28,637 nucleotides of DNA from Phyllobacteriaceae bacterium UBA1059. Lineage in GTDB: Bacteria > Pseudomonadota > Alphaproteobacteria > Rhizobiales > Rhizobiaceae. A program made the translations under genes and the position numbers. The stretch covers positions 1-28,637 of the forward strand of contig DCDI01000127.1 in assembly GCA_002316345.1 (NCBI GenBank). Reading direction: 5' to 3'. Shown here piece by piece: positions 8,099 through 14,542 of this stretch; the stretch's first letter is position 1, and every line of letters starts with the position of its first letter. The notes under the pieces are model-generated. The model had not been told where the DNA came from. It was given only the letters and a program-made list of their open reading frames with translations, and ran no database searches.

Positions 8099-9097
8099 AT
8101 GAACAGAAAACATCTTTTTCTTGCGCCCTTGCTGCTAACGCTCGGGCTTGCATCTCCCGCCATGGCCGATTGCGGTGAAGTCACGATTGCCAATATGAAT
8201 GCCCAAACAGCGGAGGCCCTTGCGGCCATCGATGAATTCATCCTGACGAATGGGTTCGGTTGCAGTGCAAGCCAGGTTTCGGGCGATACCGTGCCTGCAA
8301 TCACTTCGATGATCGAGAAGGGCCAACCGGACATTATCCCGGAAGCTGCCCTCACCGTGGTTCCCGACCTGATCAAGCAAGGCGTGGATGCCGGCGCGAT
8401 TGTGGAAACGGTTGATCCTCTTTCCGGTTCAGGCGAGCAGGGTCTGTGGGTGCCAAAGGCCCTTGTAGACAAATATCCCGAAGTCGCCACGCTGAAGGGC
8501 GCGCTGGCGCATCCCGAATTGTTCCCCGATCCGGAAGATCCGTCAAAGGGCGCAATCTACAACGGAGCGCAGGGCTGGGGCTCGACCATCGTCACGGCTC
8601 AGCTCTTCAAGGCCAATAAGATCGCCGAGTCCAACTTCAACCTGGTGGATCCAGGATCCCTTGCGGGTCTCGACAGTGCTATTTCGCGCGCCAACGAACG
8701 CGGCACCGGCATCATCGCCTATTATTGGTCTCCGACCGGCTTGCTTGGACGCTACGAGATGGTGAAGGTCGACCTGGGCGTGCCTCACGATCCCCAGGAA
8801 TGGACCCGGTGCAGCACTAAGGCTGATTGTGCCGATCCCAAGCCAAACAACTGGCCGGCGGACAGCAAGTTGACGCTTGTCTCCAAACCGTTCGCCGAAA
8901 GGCAGGATCCCGCAATCATGGATTACCTGAACAAGCGCGCGCTCGATCGCGACACGATCAATGAGCTGCTTGCATGGATGACCGAGAACCAGGCTCCAGG
9001 CGATGTCGCTGCCGAGCACTTCCTAACGGAGAAAGAAGCGGTGTGGTCGAAATGGCTTGCCCCTGATGTGGCAGCCAAGGTCAAAGAGGCACTTTGA
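8099..9097 (+). CDS. proX: Glycine-betaine/proline-type ABC transporter substrate-binding protein (ProX/OpuAC family)
   Basis: The protein has 332 residues. A Sec signal peptide MNRKHLFLAPLLLTLGLA with probable cleavage after SPAMA leaves a mature protein starting DCGEVTIANM. The mature part follows the OpuAC fold used by quaternary-amine binding proteins, with a Trp/Tyr-rich cleft (QGWGST, YYWSPTG). Extra Cys residues (mature Cys2, FGCSAS, RCSTKADCAD) suggest disulphides in the periplasm. The longer frame from 8045 is rejected because GAAGG lies 8 bases before ATG 8099 and the signal peptide begins there. It is transcribed divergently from proWV and ends at a strong hairpin. The ligand is probably a betaine-like compound, inferred from the family. 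Confidence 0.9.
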   Translation: MNRKHLFLAPLLLTLGLASPAMADCGEVTIANMNAQTAEALAAIDEFILTNGFGCSASQVSGDTVPAITSMIEKGQPDIIPEAALTVVPDLIKQGVDAGAIVETVDPLSGSGEQGLWVPKALVDKYPEVATLKGALAHPELFPDPEDPSKGAIYNGAQGWGSTIVTAQLFKANKIAESNFNLVDPGSLAGLDSAISRANERGTGIIAYYWSPTGLLGRYEMVKVDLGVPHDPQEWTRCSTKADCADPKPNNWPADSKLTLVSKPFAERQDPAIMDYLNKRALDRDTINELLAWMTENQAPGDVAAEHFLTEKEAVWSKWLAPDVAAKVKEAL

Positions 9098-9102
9098 CAA
9101 AG

Positions 9103-9128
9103 AGGCTCCGCCGAATGCAGCGGAGCCT
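9103..9128. terminator. Convergent hairpin between proX and the nucleoside hydrolase gene
   Basis: AGGCTCCGC (9103-9111) and GCGGAGCCT (9120-9128) form a perfect 9-bp GC-rich stem with an 8-base loop, placed 6 bases after the proX stop and 12 bases from the end of the convergent gene. Read on the - strand it is followed by CTTTGTC, and on the + strand by GTTCCTCTC, so it lacks a long U-tract. Its position makes a bidirectional terminator the simplest reading. Confidence 0.65.
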
Positions 9129-9139
9129 GTTCCTCTCGA

Positions 9140-10126
9140 TCATCCCATCGATCGGAGGGCTTCCAACACCAACCGGTAGAAGCCGGCTGCATCCACATCG
9201 GTTAGCCAATGCACGTTGGCTGGCCGACCAGTGACTTCGTTGCGATCAACTACGGTTTGCCCGTAACACAGTCCGGTACCGGTCTCGACCGCGACGTTCC
9301 AGCGTTCGCCCTTGAAGAGATCAGGCTGCAGAAGCCATGCGATCACGGCCGGATCGTGAAGCGGGCGCGGTTTGTCTGCACGCGCGTAGCCGGCGTAGAA
9401 TTCAAGCAGTCCAAGCAGTTGCCAGCTCACCTGACCCCCGATAGCTGCGACCTCCTCGATCCAGTTCAGGTCAACCAGCAGTTTGGTGGTGATGTCCAGC
9501 GAAACGACCACCTTCGGGACAGGCGAGCCGAAAACCCGATCTGCTGCATGCGGATCGGCGAAGATATTGAACTCAGCGACAGCAGACATGTTGCCGCCGG
9601 CAGTCTGCGAGCCGCCCATCAAGACCACCTGAGCGATCCGGCTTGCCAGATCCGGGCGCTTGGCCAGGACGAGCGCGATATTGGTCAAGGGGCCGAGAGC
9701 GCAGATCGTTACCGAGCCAGGCGCCTCTGCGTCCAACATCTCGATGATCCAGTCTGGCGCGAAGGAACTTCCCAGCGGTGTGGATGAAGGCGCCAAATCC
9801 CAGCCTTGCATGATGCCATCGCCGTGGATCGCTTCCGCGAAGATCGGCTGCGCAACGAGGGGTGCCGGTGCGCCTTTGAAGACTGGTATGTCCTCGCGCT
9901 TGGCAAGCTTCAGGATCTTCTGCGCATTGGCGGCAGTATGATCGACAGCGATGTTTCCCGCCACAGCAGTAATGCCTAGGACGTGAAGGCGCTCATGATG
10001 CGCCAACGCCAGGATAATCGCGAACGCATCGTCTTGGCCCGGATCTGTGTCGATGATGATGGAGCGTTTCGACGCTGAAGCCGTACTAGCTGCTGTTTCG
10101 GAGGAAATCTCCGTCTGCTGCTTCAT
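9140..10126 (-). CDS. Inosine-uridine-preferring nucleoside hydrolase (IunH family)
   Basis: The protein has 328 residues and the family's Ca-binding Asp cluster DTDPGQDDA (about 26-34). Further family elements are FKGAPAPL, ICALGPLTNIALVL, VLMGGSQTAGGNMSAVAEFNIFADPHAA and the C-terminal metal-ligand motif PLHDPAV. It hydrolyses the N-glycosidic bond of ribonucleosides to base plus ribose, or acts on a related N-riboside. The ATG at 10126 is preferred over upstream starts because AGGAAGGA immediately precedes it at 4-5 bases. About 20 polar residues precede the first strand, a slightly long N-terminus. It diverges from an amino-acid importer operon with no other purine genes nearby, so the real substrate may not be a canonical nucleoside. 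Confidence 0.9.
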   Translation of the reverse strand: MKQQTEISSETAASTASASKRSIIIDTDPGQDDAFAIILALAHHERLHVLGITAVAGNIAVDHTAANAQKILKLAKREDIPVFKGAPAPLVAQPIFAEAIHGDGIMQGWDLAPSSTPLGSSFAPDWIIEMLDAEAPGSVTICALGPLTNIALVLAKRPDLASRIAQVVLMGGSQTAGGNMSAVAEFNIFADPHAADRVFGSPVPKVVVSLDITTKLLVDLNWIEEVAAIGGQVSWQLLGLLEFYAGYARADKPRPLHDPAVIAWLLQPDLFKGERWNVAVETGTGLCYGQTVVDRNEVTGRPANVHWLTDVDAAGFYRLVLEALRSMG

Positions 10127-10362
10127 TGTTCCTTCCTGCATTAAGATCGTCCGGCTGGGAATATAGCCGCTTCTAGCTCCACCCATGTCGTCCGTCCAAT
10201 CGATCGGGACGCTACAAAAACCCCTCTTTGAAGCTACAATTATCATATTTCATCTTTGTTTTGCCGCATCTACGGTCCCGGGTAACCACGGTGTCCGGCA
10301 CAAGCCGTGCATCAGCGCACGGTTTGACCAGGCTGAGCGCGGCAAAAAGGGGAACTTTGTTC
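10127..10362. promoter_or_regulatory. Divergent promoter region, nucleoside hydrolase / amino-acid importer
   Basis: This 236-base spacer carries an A/T-rich core at about 10213-10262 that could serve promoters in both directions, but I see no confident -35/-10 pair. TATATT on the - strand (in ggctatattccc near 10160) is a possible -10 for the hydrolase gene. The + strand leader contains the hairpin listed separately at 10301-10326. Confidence 0.35.
10301..10326 (+). promoter_or_regulatory. 10-bp hairpin in the leader of the amino-acid importer operon
   Basis: CAAGCCGTGC (10301-10310) pairs with GCACGGTTTG (10317-10326) around the 6-base loop ATCAGC. In RNA all ten positions pair, one as G-U. 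It lies 36 bases before the start codon of the binding-protein gene and just upstream of its purine-rich ribosome-binding region. It could be an operator, a 5'-end stabiliser or part of a leader control element. There is no U-run, so it is not an intrinsic terminator. Confidence 0.4.
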
Positions 10363-11196
10363 ATGATAAAGATGCTCGCTTCCGTGCTCGCGGGAGCAAT
10401 CGCGCTGATGCCTGTCGCATCCTATGCCGATACCTGCTCCAACGATGGCCTTAAGCGTATCGAATCGCGCGGCAAGCTGGTTGTGGGCGTAAAGGCCGAC
10501 TACAAGCCGTTCGGTTACCGTGACGAAAACGGCAAGATCGTCGGCTACGAGATCGACATGGCCCAGAAGGTAGCCGATACGCTCGGCGTCGGCCTGGAAC
10601 TGGTGCCGGTCATCGCCTCGAACCGCATGCAGTTCCTGCAGCAGGGTCAGATCGACCTGATGATCGCGACCATGACAGACACGCCCGACCGTCGCGCCAT
10701 CGTCGGTATCGTGGGTCCGAACTATTACGCATCCGGCACCACAGCCTTGGTTCCGAAGGCTCTGAAAGTCACCAAGTGGGACGATCTGCGCGACAAGCCG
10801 GTTTGCGGCAATCAGGGCTCCTTCTACCTCCAGACGATCGAGCAGAAATACGGCGCCAAAATCCTGGCTTTCGGCAATGCCGCCGAGGCCAAGCAGGCTC
10901 TGCGCGACAAGAAGTGCGTCGCCTTCGTTTACGACGACACCTCCATTCGCGCCGACTTCGAAGCCGGCGGCTGGGATGACTTCGAGATTCCGCTTCAATC
11001 CGAGGATTTCACGCCCTGGGGCATGGCCGTTGCAAAGGCCGACGAGAAGTGCGCGTTGGGCGAGCTCGTCTCCGGTCTTCAGTACAATTGGCATCGTGAC
11101 GGTTGGCTGATCGATCTCGAAAAGAAGTGGAACATGCATCCAAGCCCTTATCTCGTGCAGATGCGCGAAAAGCTGGCTGATCCGCAGGCTAAGTAA
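10363..11196 (+). CDS. Polar amino-acid ABC transporter substrate-binding protein (family 3)
   Basis: The protein has 277 residues. A signal peptide MIKMLASVLAGAIALMPVA is cleaved probably after SYA, leaving a mature start at DTCSNDG. The mature protein has the SBP_bac_3 signature: GKLVVGVKADYKPFGYRDENGKIVGYEIDMA, then the DLMIATMTDTPDRR ligand-contact region, which includes an Arg for the amino-acid carboxylate. The start at ATG 10363 follows AGGGGAA by about 9 bases; the longer frame from 10228 would bury the signal peptide. It is the first gene of a four-gene + strand importer operon. The specificity among amino acids or derivatives is not readable. Confidence 0.9.
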   Translation: MIKMLASVLAGAIALMPVASYADTCSNDGLKRIESRGKLVVGVKADYKPFGYRDENGKIVGYEIDMAQKVADTLGVGLELVPVIASNRMQFLQQGQIDLMIATMTDTPDRRAIVGIVGPNYYASGTTALVPKALKVTKWDDLRDKPVCGNQGSFYLQTIEQKYGAKILAFGNAAEAKQALRDKKCVAFVYDDTSIRADFEAGGWDDFEIPLQSEDFTPWGMAVAKADEKCALGELVSGLQYNWHRDGWLIDLEKKWNMHPSPYLVQMREKLADPQAK

Positions 11197-11210
11197 GTCA
11201 GCGCTTCTGC

Positions 11211-11963
11211 ATGACCGATTTTCAGGCTTTCTTCCGGGACCTCGCAGCGTCGTCCCCGGAATGGAACTTCATCTGGTTGTATGATGCGCGCCAAATGGCG
11301 CGTATCATATCCGGCATCGCGACGACCATCGAACTCAGCCTTCTGTGCCTGGTGTTCTCGGTTGTGATCGGCGTGCTCGGCGCTTGGGGCCAAGGTTCCA
11401 AGAGCCGCATCATACGCGCTCTGGTCAACGGTTATGTCCAATTCTTCCGCAACACTCCGCCCCTGCTGCAATTGCTGTTCTTCTACTTCGCGCTAGGGCA
11501 GTTTACACCCAGCTACAGCCCTGACGGCTGGCTGGAAGTGCCCATCATCTCCAACTTCGGCTGGGCCGTCATTTCGCTGTCCTTCTTTGCCGGCGCGTTC
11601 AATATCGAGATCTTCCGAGCGGGTGTCGAAGCGGTGCCGAATGCCACGCTCGAAGCGGCAGAATCCTTGGGCATGAGCAGGCTGCAGGCTTATACCAATG
11701 TGGTGTTCCCGCTGGCCTTGAGGACCTCCATGCCGGCTCTGTCGGCCAATCTGATCAACCTCGTAAAGACGACCAACCAGGCCTTCGCGATCGCGGTTCC
11801 CGAACTGCTTTACCAGTCCGTGTCGATCTGGAACGACTTTCCGTCTGCCCAAAAGCCGACGATGCTGCCGTTGCTCGTTTCGTATCTCACGCTTGTGGGC
11901 CTGCTGTCGCTTGGCATCGCTTTTTGCGAACGCAAAATGAGGATCCCCGGCTATGGCATCTAG
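11211..11963 (+). CDS. Polar amino-acid ABC transporter permease (HisM/GlnP family)
   Basis: This 250-residue permease has the family pattern: a first span with IIELSLLCLVFSVVIGVLGAWG-like hydrophobicity near residues 38-60, then FRNTPPLLQLLFFYFALG. The coupling loop is EAAESLGMSRLQAYTNVVFPLALRTSMP, an EAA motif. The start ATG 11211 is 14 bases after the binding-protein stop, and the end overlaps the next permease by 11 bases. The two permeases probably make a heterodimeric channel. The segment GQFTPSYSPDGW is a short periplasmic insertion. Confidence 0.9.
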   Translation: MTDFQAFFRDLAASSPEWNFIWLYDARQMARIISGIATTIELSLLCLVFSVVIGVLGAWGQGSKSRIIRALVNGYVQFFRNTPPLLQLLFFYFALGQFTPSYSPDGWLEVPIISNFGWAVISLSFFAGAFNIEIFRAGVEAVPNATLEAAESLGMSRLQAYTNVVFPLALRTSMPALSANLINLVKTTNQAFAIAVPELLYQSVSIWNDFPSAQKPTMLPLLVSYLTLVGLLSLGIAFCERKMRIPGYGI

Positions 11964-12831
11964 GAATTCATCCAAGCATGGAAGGCTGGATGTGCTCCCC
12001 GTCGCCAAACCATTCCGCCTTAACACAGCACTCCCTGACGAGGTGCACCTGGCCCGCTGGCTCGGGAGCCTGCCGCTGACATGGGTCTTGCTCTGCCTGG
12101 CCTTATGGCCAACCATGGCCCTAGCTCAATCCGGCGTAACCGCATTCAACGCGTTTGAACGGCTGCTGCGATGGATCCCGTTCCTGTTCATGCAGGGCTT
12201 TCTGTTCAATGTTCTGATATCGGTCCTGGCTATGGCGATCGGCACCGTTCTCGGTGTCTTGCTGGGGCTCGGGCTAACGTCACGCACGCCGCTGATCCGC
12301 AAGCCGGTCCAGGCTTACGTGGCCTTTTTCCGCAATGCGCCCTGGCTTGTTCTGCTTTTCATCATTCTTCTGGCTTTCCCGTTCCAGGTCACGCTTTTCG
12401 GCTGGGTGATCCCGGTTCCAGGCTGGATGAAGACGGTCATCGGCCTGGCGCTGCCTGTTTCCGCGAACATTGCGGAAGTCGTGCGTGGCGGCATCCAGTC
12501 CGTGCCGACCGCTCAATGGGAAGCTGCGGAGTCGCTTGCTTTTACGCGTCAGCAAACGATGTGGCAGATCATTCTGCCGCAATGCGTTAAGCGCATGCTG
12601 CCGCCATGGATGAACTGGTACGCAATTCTTACCATGTCGACGCCGCTCTGTTCGCTGCTCGGCGTGAACGAGGTGATCAGCCTGACCCGTCAAGCGATGG
12701 AATCCGAAGGCAACCGGCCTGAGCTTCTGGTACCTTTCTACGGGTTCTGCCTAATCCTGTTTTTCCTATACTGCTATCCGATCGCGCGTTTCACCAAGCG
12801 ACTCGAGCGCAAGTTCGCCGTCAAATCATGA
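11953..12831 (+). CDS. Polar amino-acid ABC transporter permease, second subunit
   Basis: This 292-residue permease has the conserved FFRNAPWLVLLFIILLAFP region and the EAA loop EAAESLAFTRQQTMWQIILPQ. Its N-terminus is longer than in the partner: about 45 polar residues, one hydrophobic span (WVLLCLALWPTMALAQ) and a periplasmic stretch before the core, a layout known in some HisM/GltK-like subunits. It overlaps the preceding gene by 11 bases and ends 13 bases before the ATPase gene, so all four importer genes are one operon. Confidence 0.88.
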   Translation: MASRNSSKHGRLDVLPVAKPFRLNTALPDEVHLARWLGSLPLTWVLLCLALWPTMALAQSGVTAFNAFERLLRWIPFLFMQGFLFNVLISVLAMAIGTVLGVLLGLGLTSRTPLIRKPVQAYVAFFRNAPWLVLLFIILLAFPFQVTLFGWVIPVPGWMKTVIGLALPVSANIAEVVRGGIQSVPTAQWEAAESLAFTRQQTMWQIILPQCVKRMLPPWMNWYAILTMSTPLCSLLGVNEVISLTRQAMESEGNRPELLVPFYGFCLILFFLYCYPIARFTKRLERKFAVKS

Positions 12832-12844
12832 AGGGCGCGAAAGC

Positions 12845-13594
12845 ATGACCTCCTGGACTGCCGACCAGCCGATCGTTCGTATCCACGACGTTCACAAATC
12901 CTATGGCCACATCGAGGTGCTGAAAGGCATCAGCATGAACATCATGAAGGGCGAGGTCGTTTGCATCATCGGCCCTTCCGGTTCAGGAAAATCGACTCTG
13001 ATCCGTTGCATCAACGCCCTGAACGACATTCAGCAGGGATCGATCCAGGTGGAAGGGCAAGAGGTTCACGATCCCAAGCTGGACAAGCTGGCACTGCGCC
13101 GCAAGGTCGGCATCGTCTTCCAGCAATACAACCTCTTTCCCCACAAGACCGCGCTGCAGAACGTGATGATGGCGCCAATCAAGGTGCTGAAGGAAAAGCC
13201 TGCGGAAGTGGAAGCGCGCGCGCGCAGCTTGCTCAAGAAAGTGCGGCTGGAAGGCAAAGAAAACCAGTATCCCGGCGAGTTGTCAGGCGGCCAACAGCAA
13301 CGCGTTGCCATTGCCCGCTCGCTTGCCATGCAGCCGGATGTCATGCTGTTCGACGAAGTGACTGCGGCTCTCGATCCCGAGACCGTCAAGGAAGTTCTCG
13401 TTACGATCAAGGATCTGGCCGCCGAGGGGATGACCTGTATTCTCGTCACGCATGAAATGAACTTTGCGCGCGAAGTGGCCGACCATGTTTATTTCACGGA
13501 TAAGGGCCTGATCGTCGAAGACGGTCCACCGGAGGTCCTCTTCACCAACGCCAAAGATCCGCGTACCCGCAGCTTCCTCAACCAGCTGCTTTGA
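12845..13594 (+). CDS. Polar amino-acid ABC transporter ATPase (GlnQ/HisP family)
   Basis: This 249-residue ATPase has Walker A GPSGSGKST (43-51), Q-loop VFQQYNLFPH (91-100), signature LSGGQQQR (147-154), Walker B VMLFDE (166-171) and switch His 203 (VTHEM). After the Walker B Glu it reads DEVTAALDPE instead of the commoner DEPTSALDPE, a natural variant seen in some amino-acid importers; the catalytic residues are intact. It is the last gene of the importer operon, and its stop is followed by a spacer containing a weak convergent hairpin. Confidence 0.93.
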   Translation: MTSWTADQPIVRIHDVHKSYGHIEVLKGISMNIMKGEVVCIIGPSGSGKSTLIRCINALNDIQQGSIQVEGQEVHDPKLDKLALRRKVGIVFQQYNLFPHKTALQNVMMAPIKVLKEKPAEVEARARSLLKKVRLEGKENQYPGELSGGQQQRVAIARSLAMQPDVMLFDEVTAALDPETVKEVLVTIKDLAAEGMTCILVTHEMNFAREVADHVYFTDKGLIVEDGPPEVLFTNAKDPRTRSFLNQLL

Positions 13595-13630
13595 TGCGAG
13601 CTAAGTGCGCACAGCCCAACTGATTAAGGC

Positions 13631-13660
13631 AGCCGTGACCACCGTGAGCAGGCCACGGCT
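13631..13660. terminator. Weak convergent hairpin between importer ATPase and aspartate-dehydrogenase-like gene
   Basis: AGCCGTG (13631-13637) and CACGGCT (13654-13660) form a 7-bp stem with a 16-base loop in the 73-base spacer where a + strand and a - strand operon meet. No U-tract follows on either strand. The role is assigned from position and is weakly supported. Confidence 0.3.
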
Positions 13661-13667
13661 ACCTCTC

Positions 13668-14438
13668 TTAGACGTTGGCGATCGCAGTTTGCCCCAGGAT
13701 CCTTTGCAGCGATCCAACTGCCGACTTCGGGGTATAAGCGCCTGTCACGCCGCCAAGTGACATCGAACTGACCGTAATGTCCCATTGCAGCGTTTGCCCG
13801 GAAACGGCAATGTGATGCTTCATGGCCTTTGTGTGGGGATCGGCGACAACCACGCTTCGCGTCCGATCGAAACCGATACCTGCAAGGGCAACCGCCGCGT
13901 GAACATTGACGTTGCGTGGAAAGCGCGCACAGGCGTCCCTTGTCGAACCCTCGAAGACGATACCCCTTGCATCGGCGGCTTCTCCCAGGCTTGGGCCGCT
14001 CTTCGTCGTGGTAATGACGACCTCGTCGATCTGGTCGCGACCATCGGCGAGGCCATCCAGTCCAAGAACCGCACCATGCGGAAGAAAGAAGCGCGTCCCA
14101 GCCGCTGCCGCGGCATCCTGAATGGCCCTTTCGACACCTGCATCAGACAATGCCGAGCAGCTGAAGCCGCATAGATCTGAATGCGCCAAAATTCGCGGGC
14201 CCGCCGAGGCGAGAAGATCAGGCGTCGCGGCTTCAAGAACGAGGTCGACTTTTCGTGCGATCGCTTCCTCGATGTCGTCGATGATGAAGTCGGTAATGGC
14301 AGGATCGCGCCCAGGCTTGTTGCGGCCGGACGGTGCCAGAACATAGTCCACGCGCACAGTAGAAAGCGACTGGATATGGTCGAACAAAGCTTGACCGATT
14401 ACGCCGGCGCCGATGATGCCAACTGTCTTGTATGTCAT
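13668..14438 (-). CDS. L-aspartate dehydrogenase-like NAD(P)-dependent oxidoreductase (NadX/DUF108 family)
   Basis: The protein has 256 residues. A Rossmann N-terminus VGIIGAGVIGQ (about 6-16) is followed by LVLEAATPD and a catalytic domain with LPHGAVLGLDGL, TTTKSGPSL and FPRNVNVHAAVALAGIGFD. These are the conserved segments of L-aspartate dehydrogenases, which interconvert aspartate and iminoaspartate/oxaloacetate with NAD(P). Members outside NAD biosynthesis occur in catabolic operons and some act on other amino or imino acids. It follows hyuB by 104 bases on the same strand, with a perfect 12-bp inverted repeat between them, and is the last gene of this unit. The context supports a degradative role: release of ammonia from, or reductive capture of, a C4 product. 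Confidence 0.82.
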   Translation of the reverse strand: MTYKTVGIIGAGVIGQALFDHIQSLSTVRVDYVLAPSGRNKPGRDPAITDFIIDDIEEAIARKVDLVLEAATPDLLASAGPRILAHSDLCGFSCSALSDAGVERAIQDAAAAAGTRFFLPHGAVLGLDGLADGRDQIDEVVITTTKSGPSLGEAADARGIVFEGSTRDACARFPRNVNVHAAVALAGIGFDRTRSVVVADPHTKAMKHHIAVSGQTLQWDITVSSMSLGGVTGAYTPKSAVGSLQRILGQTAIANV

Positions 14439-14474
14439 GATGTTGCCTGCAGAGATCGGTGGGCGGCGTTAGCC

Positions 14475-14516
14475 TTGTTGATCCGGGTTACCCGCTACGG
14501 GCAGCCGGATCAACAA
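14475..14516 (-). repeat. Perfect 12-bp inverted repeat between hyuB-like and nadX-like genes
   Basis: TTGTTGATCCGG (14475-14486) and CCGGATCAACAA (14505-14516) are exact inverted repeats. Inside the 18-base loop, CCCG-CTA-CGGG (14491-14501) makes a second small stem, so the transcript could fold into a long two-part hairpin. No U-run follows in the - strand direction. It may be an intercistronic processing or stabilising element, a partial terminator that lowers expression of the last gene, or an operator. Confidence 0.55.
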
Positions 14517-14542
14517 CGGGAAGCGCGCATGCGCCTGCCGAG

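Noticed and set aside
10312..11139. 275-codon - strand frame opposite the amino-acid binding protein
   Set aside because: It is an antisense shadow of a GC-rich gene; the + strand product has a signal peptide and an intact SBP_bac_3 pattern.
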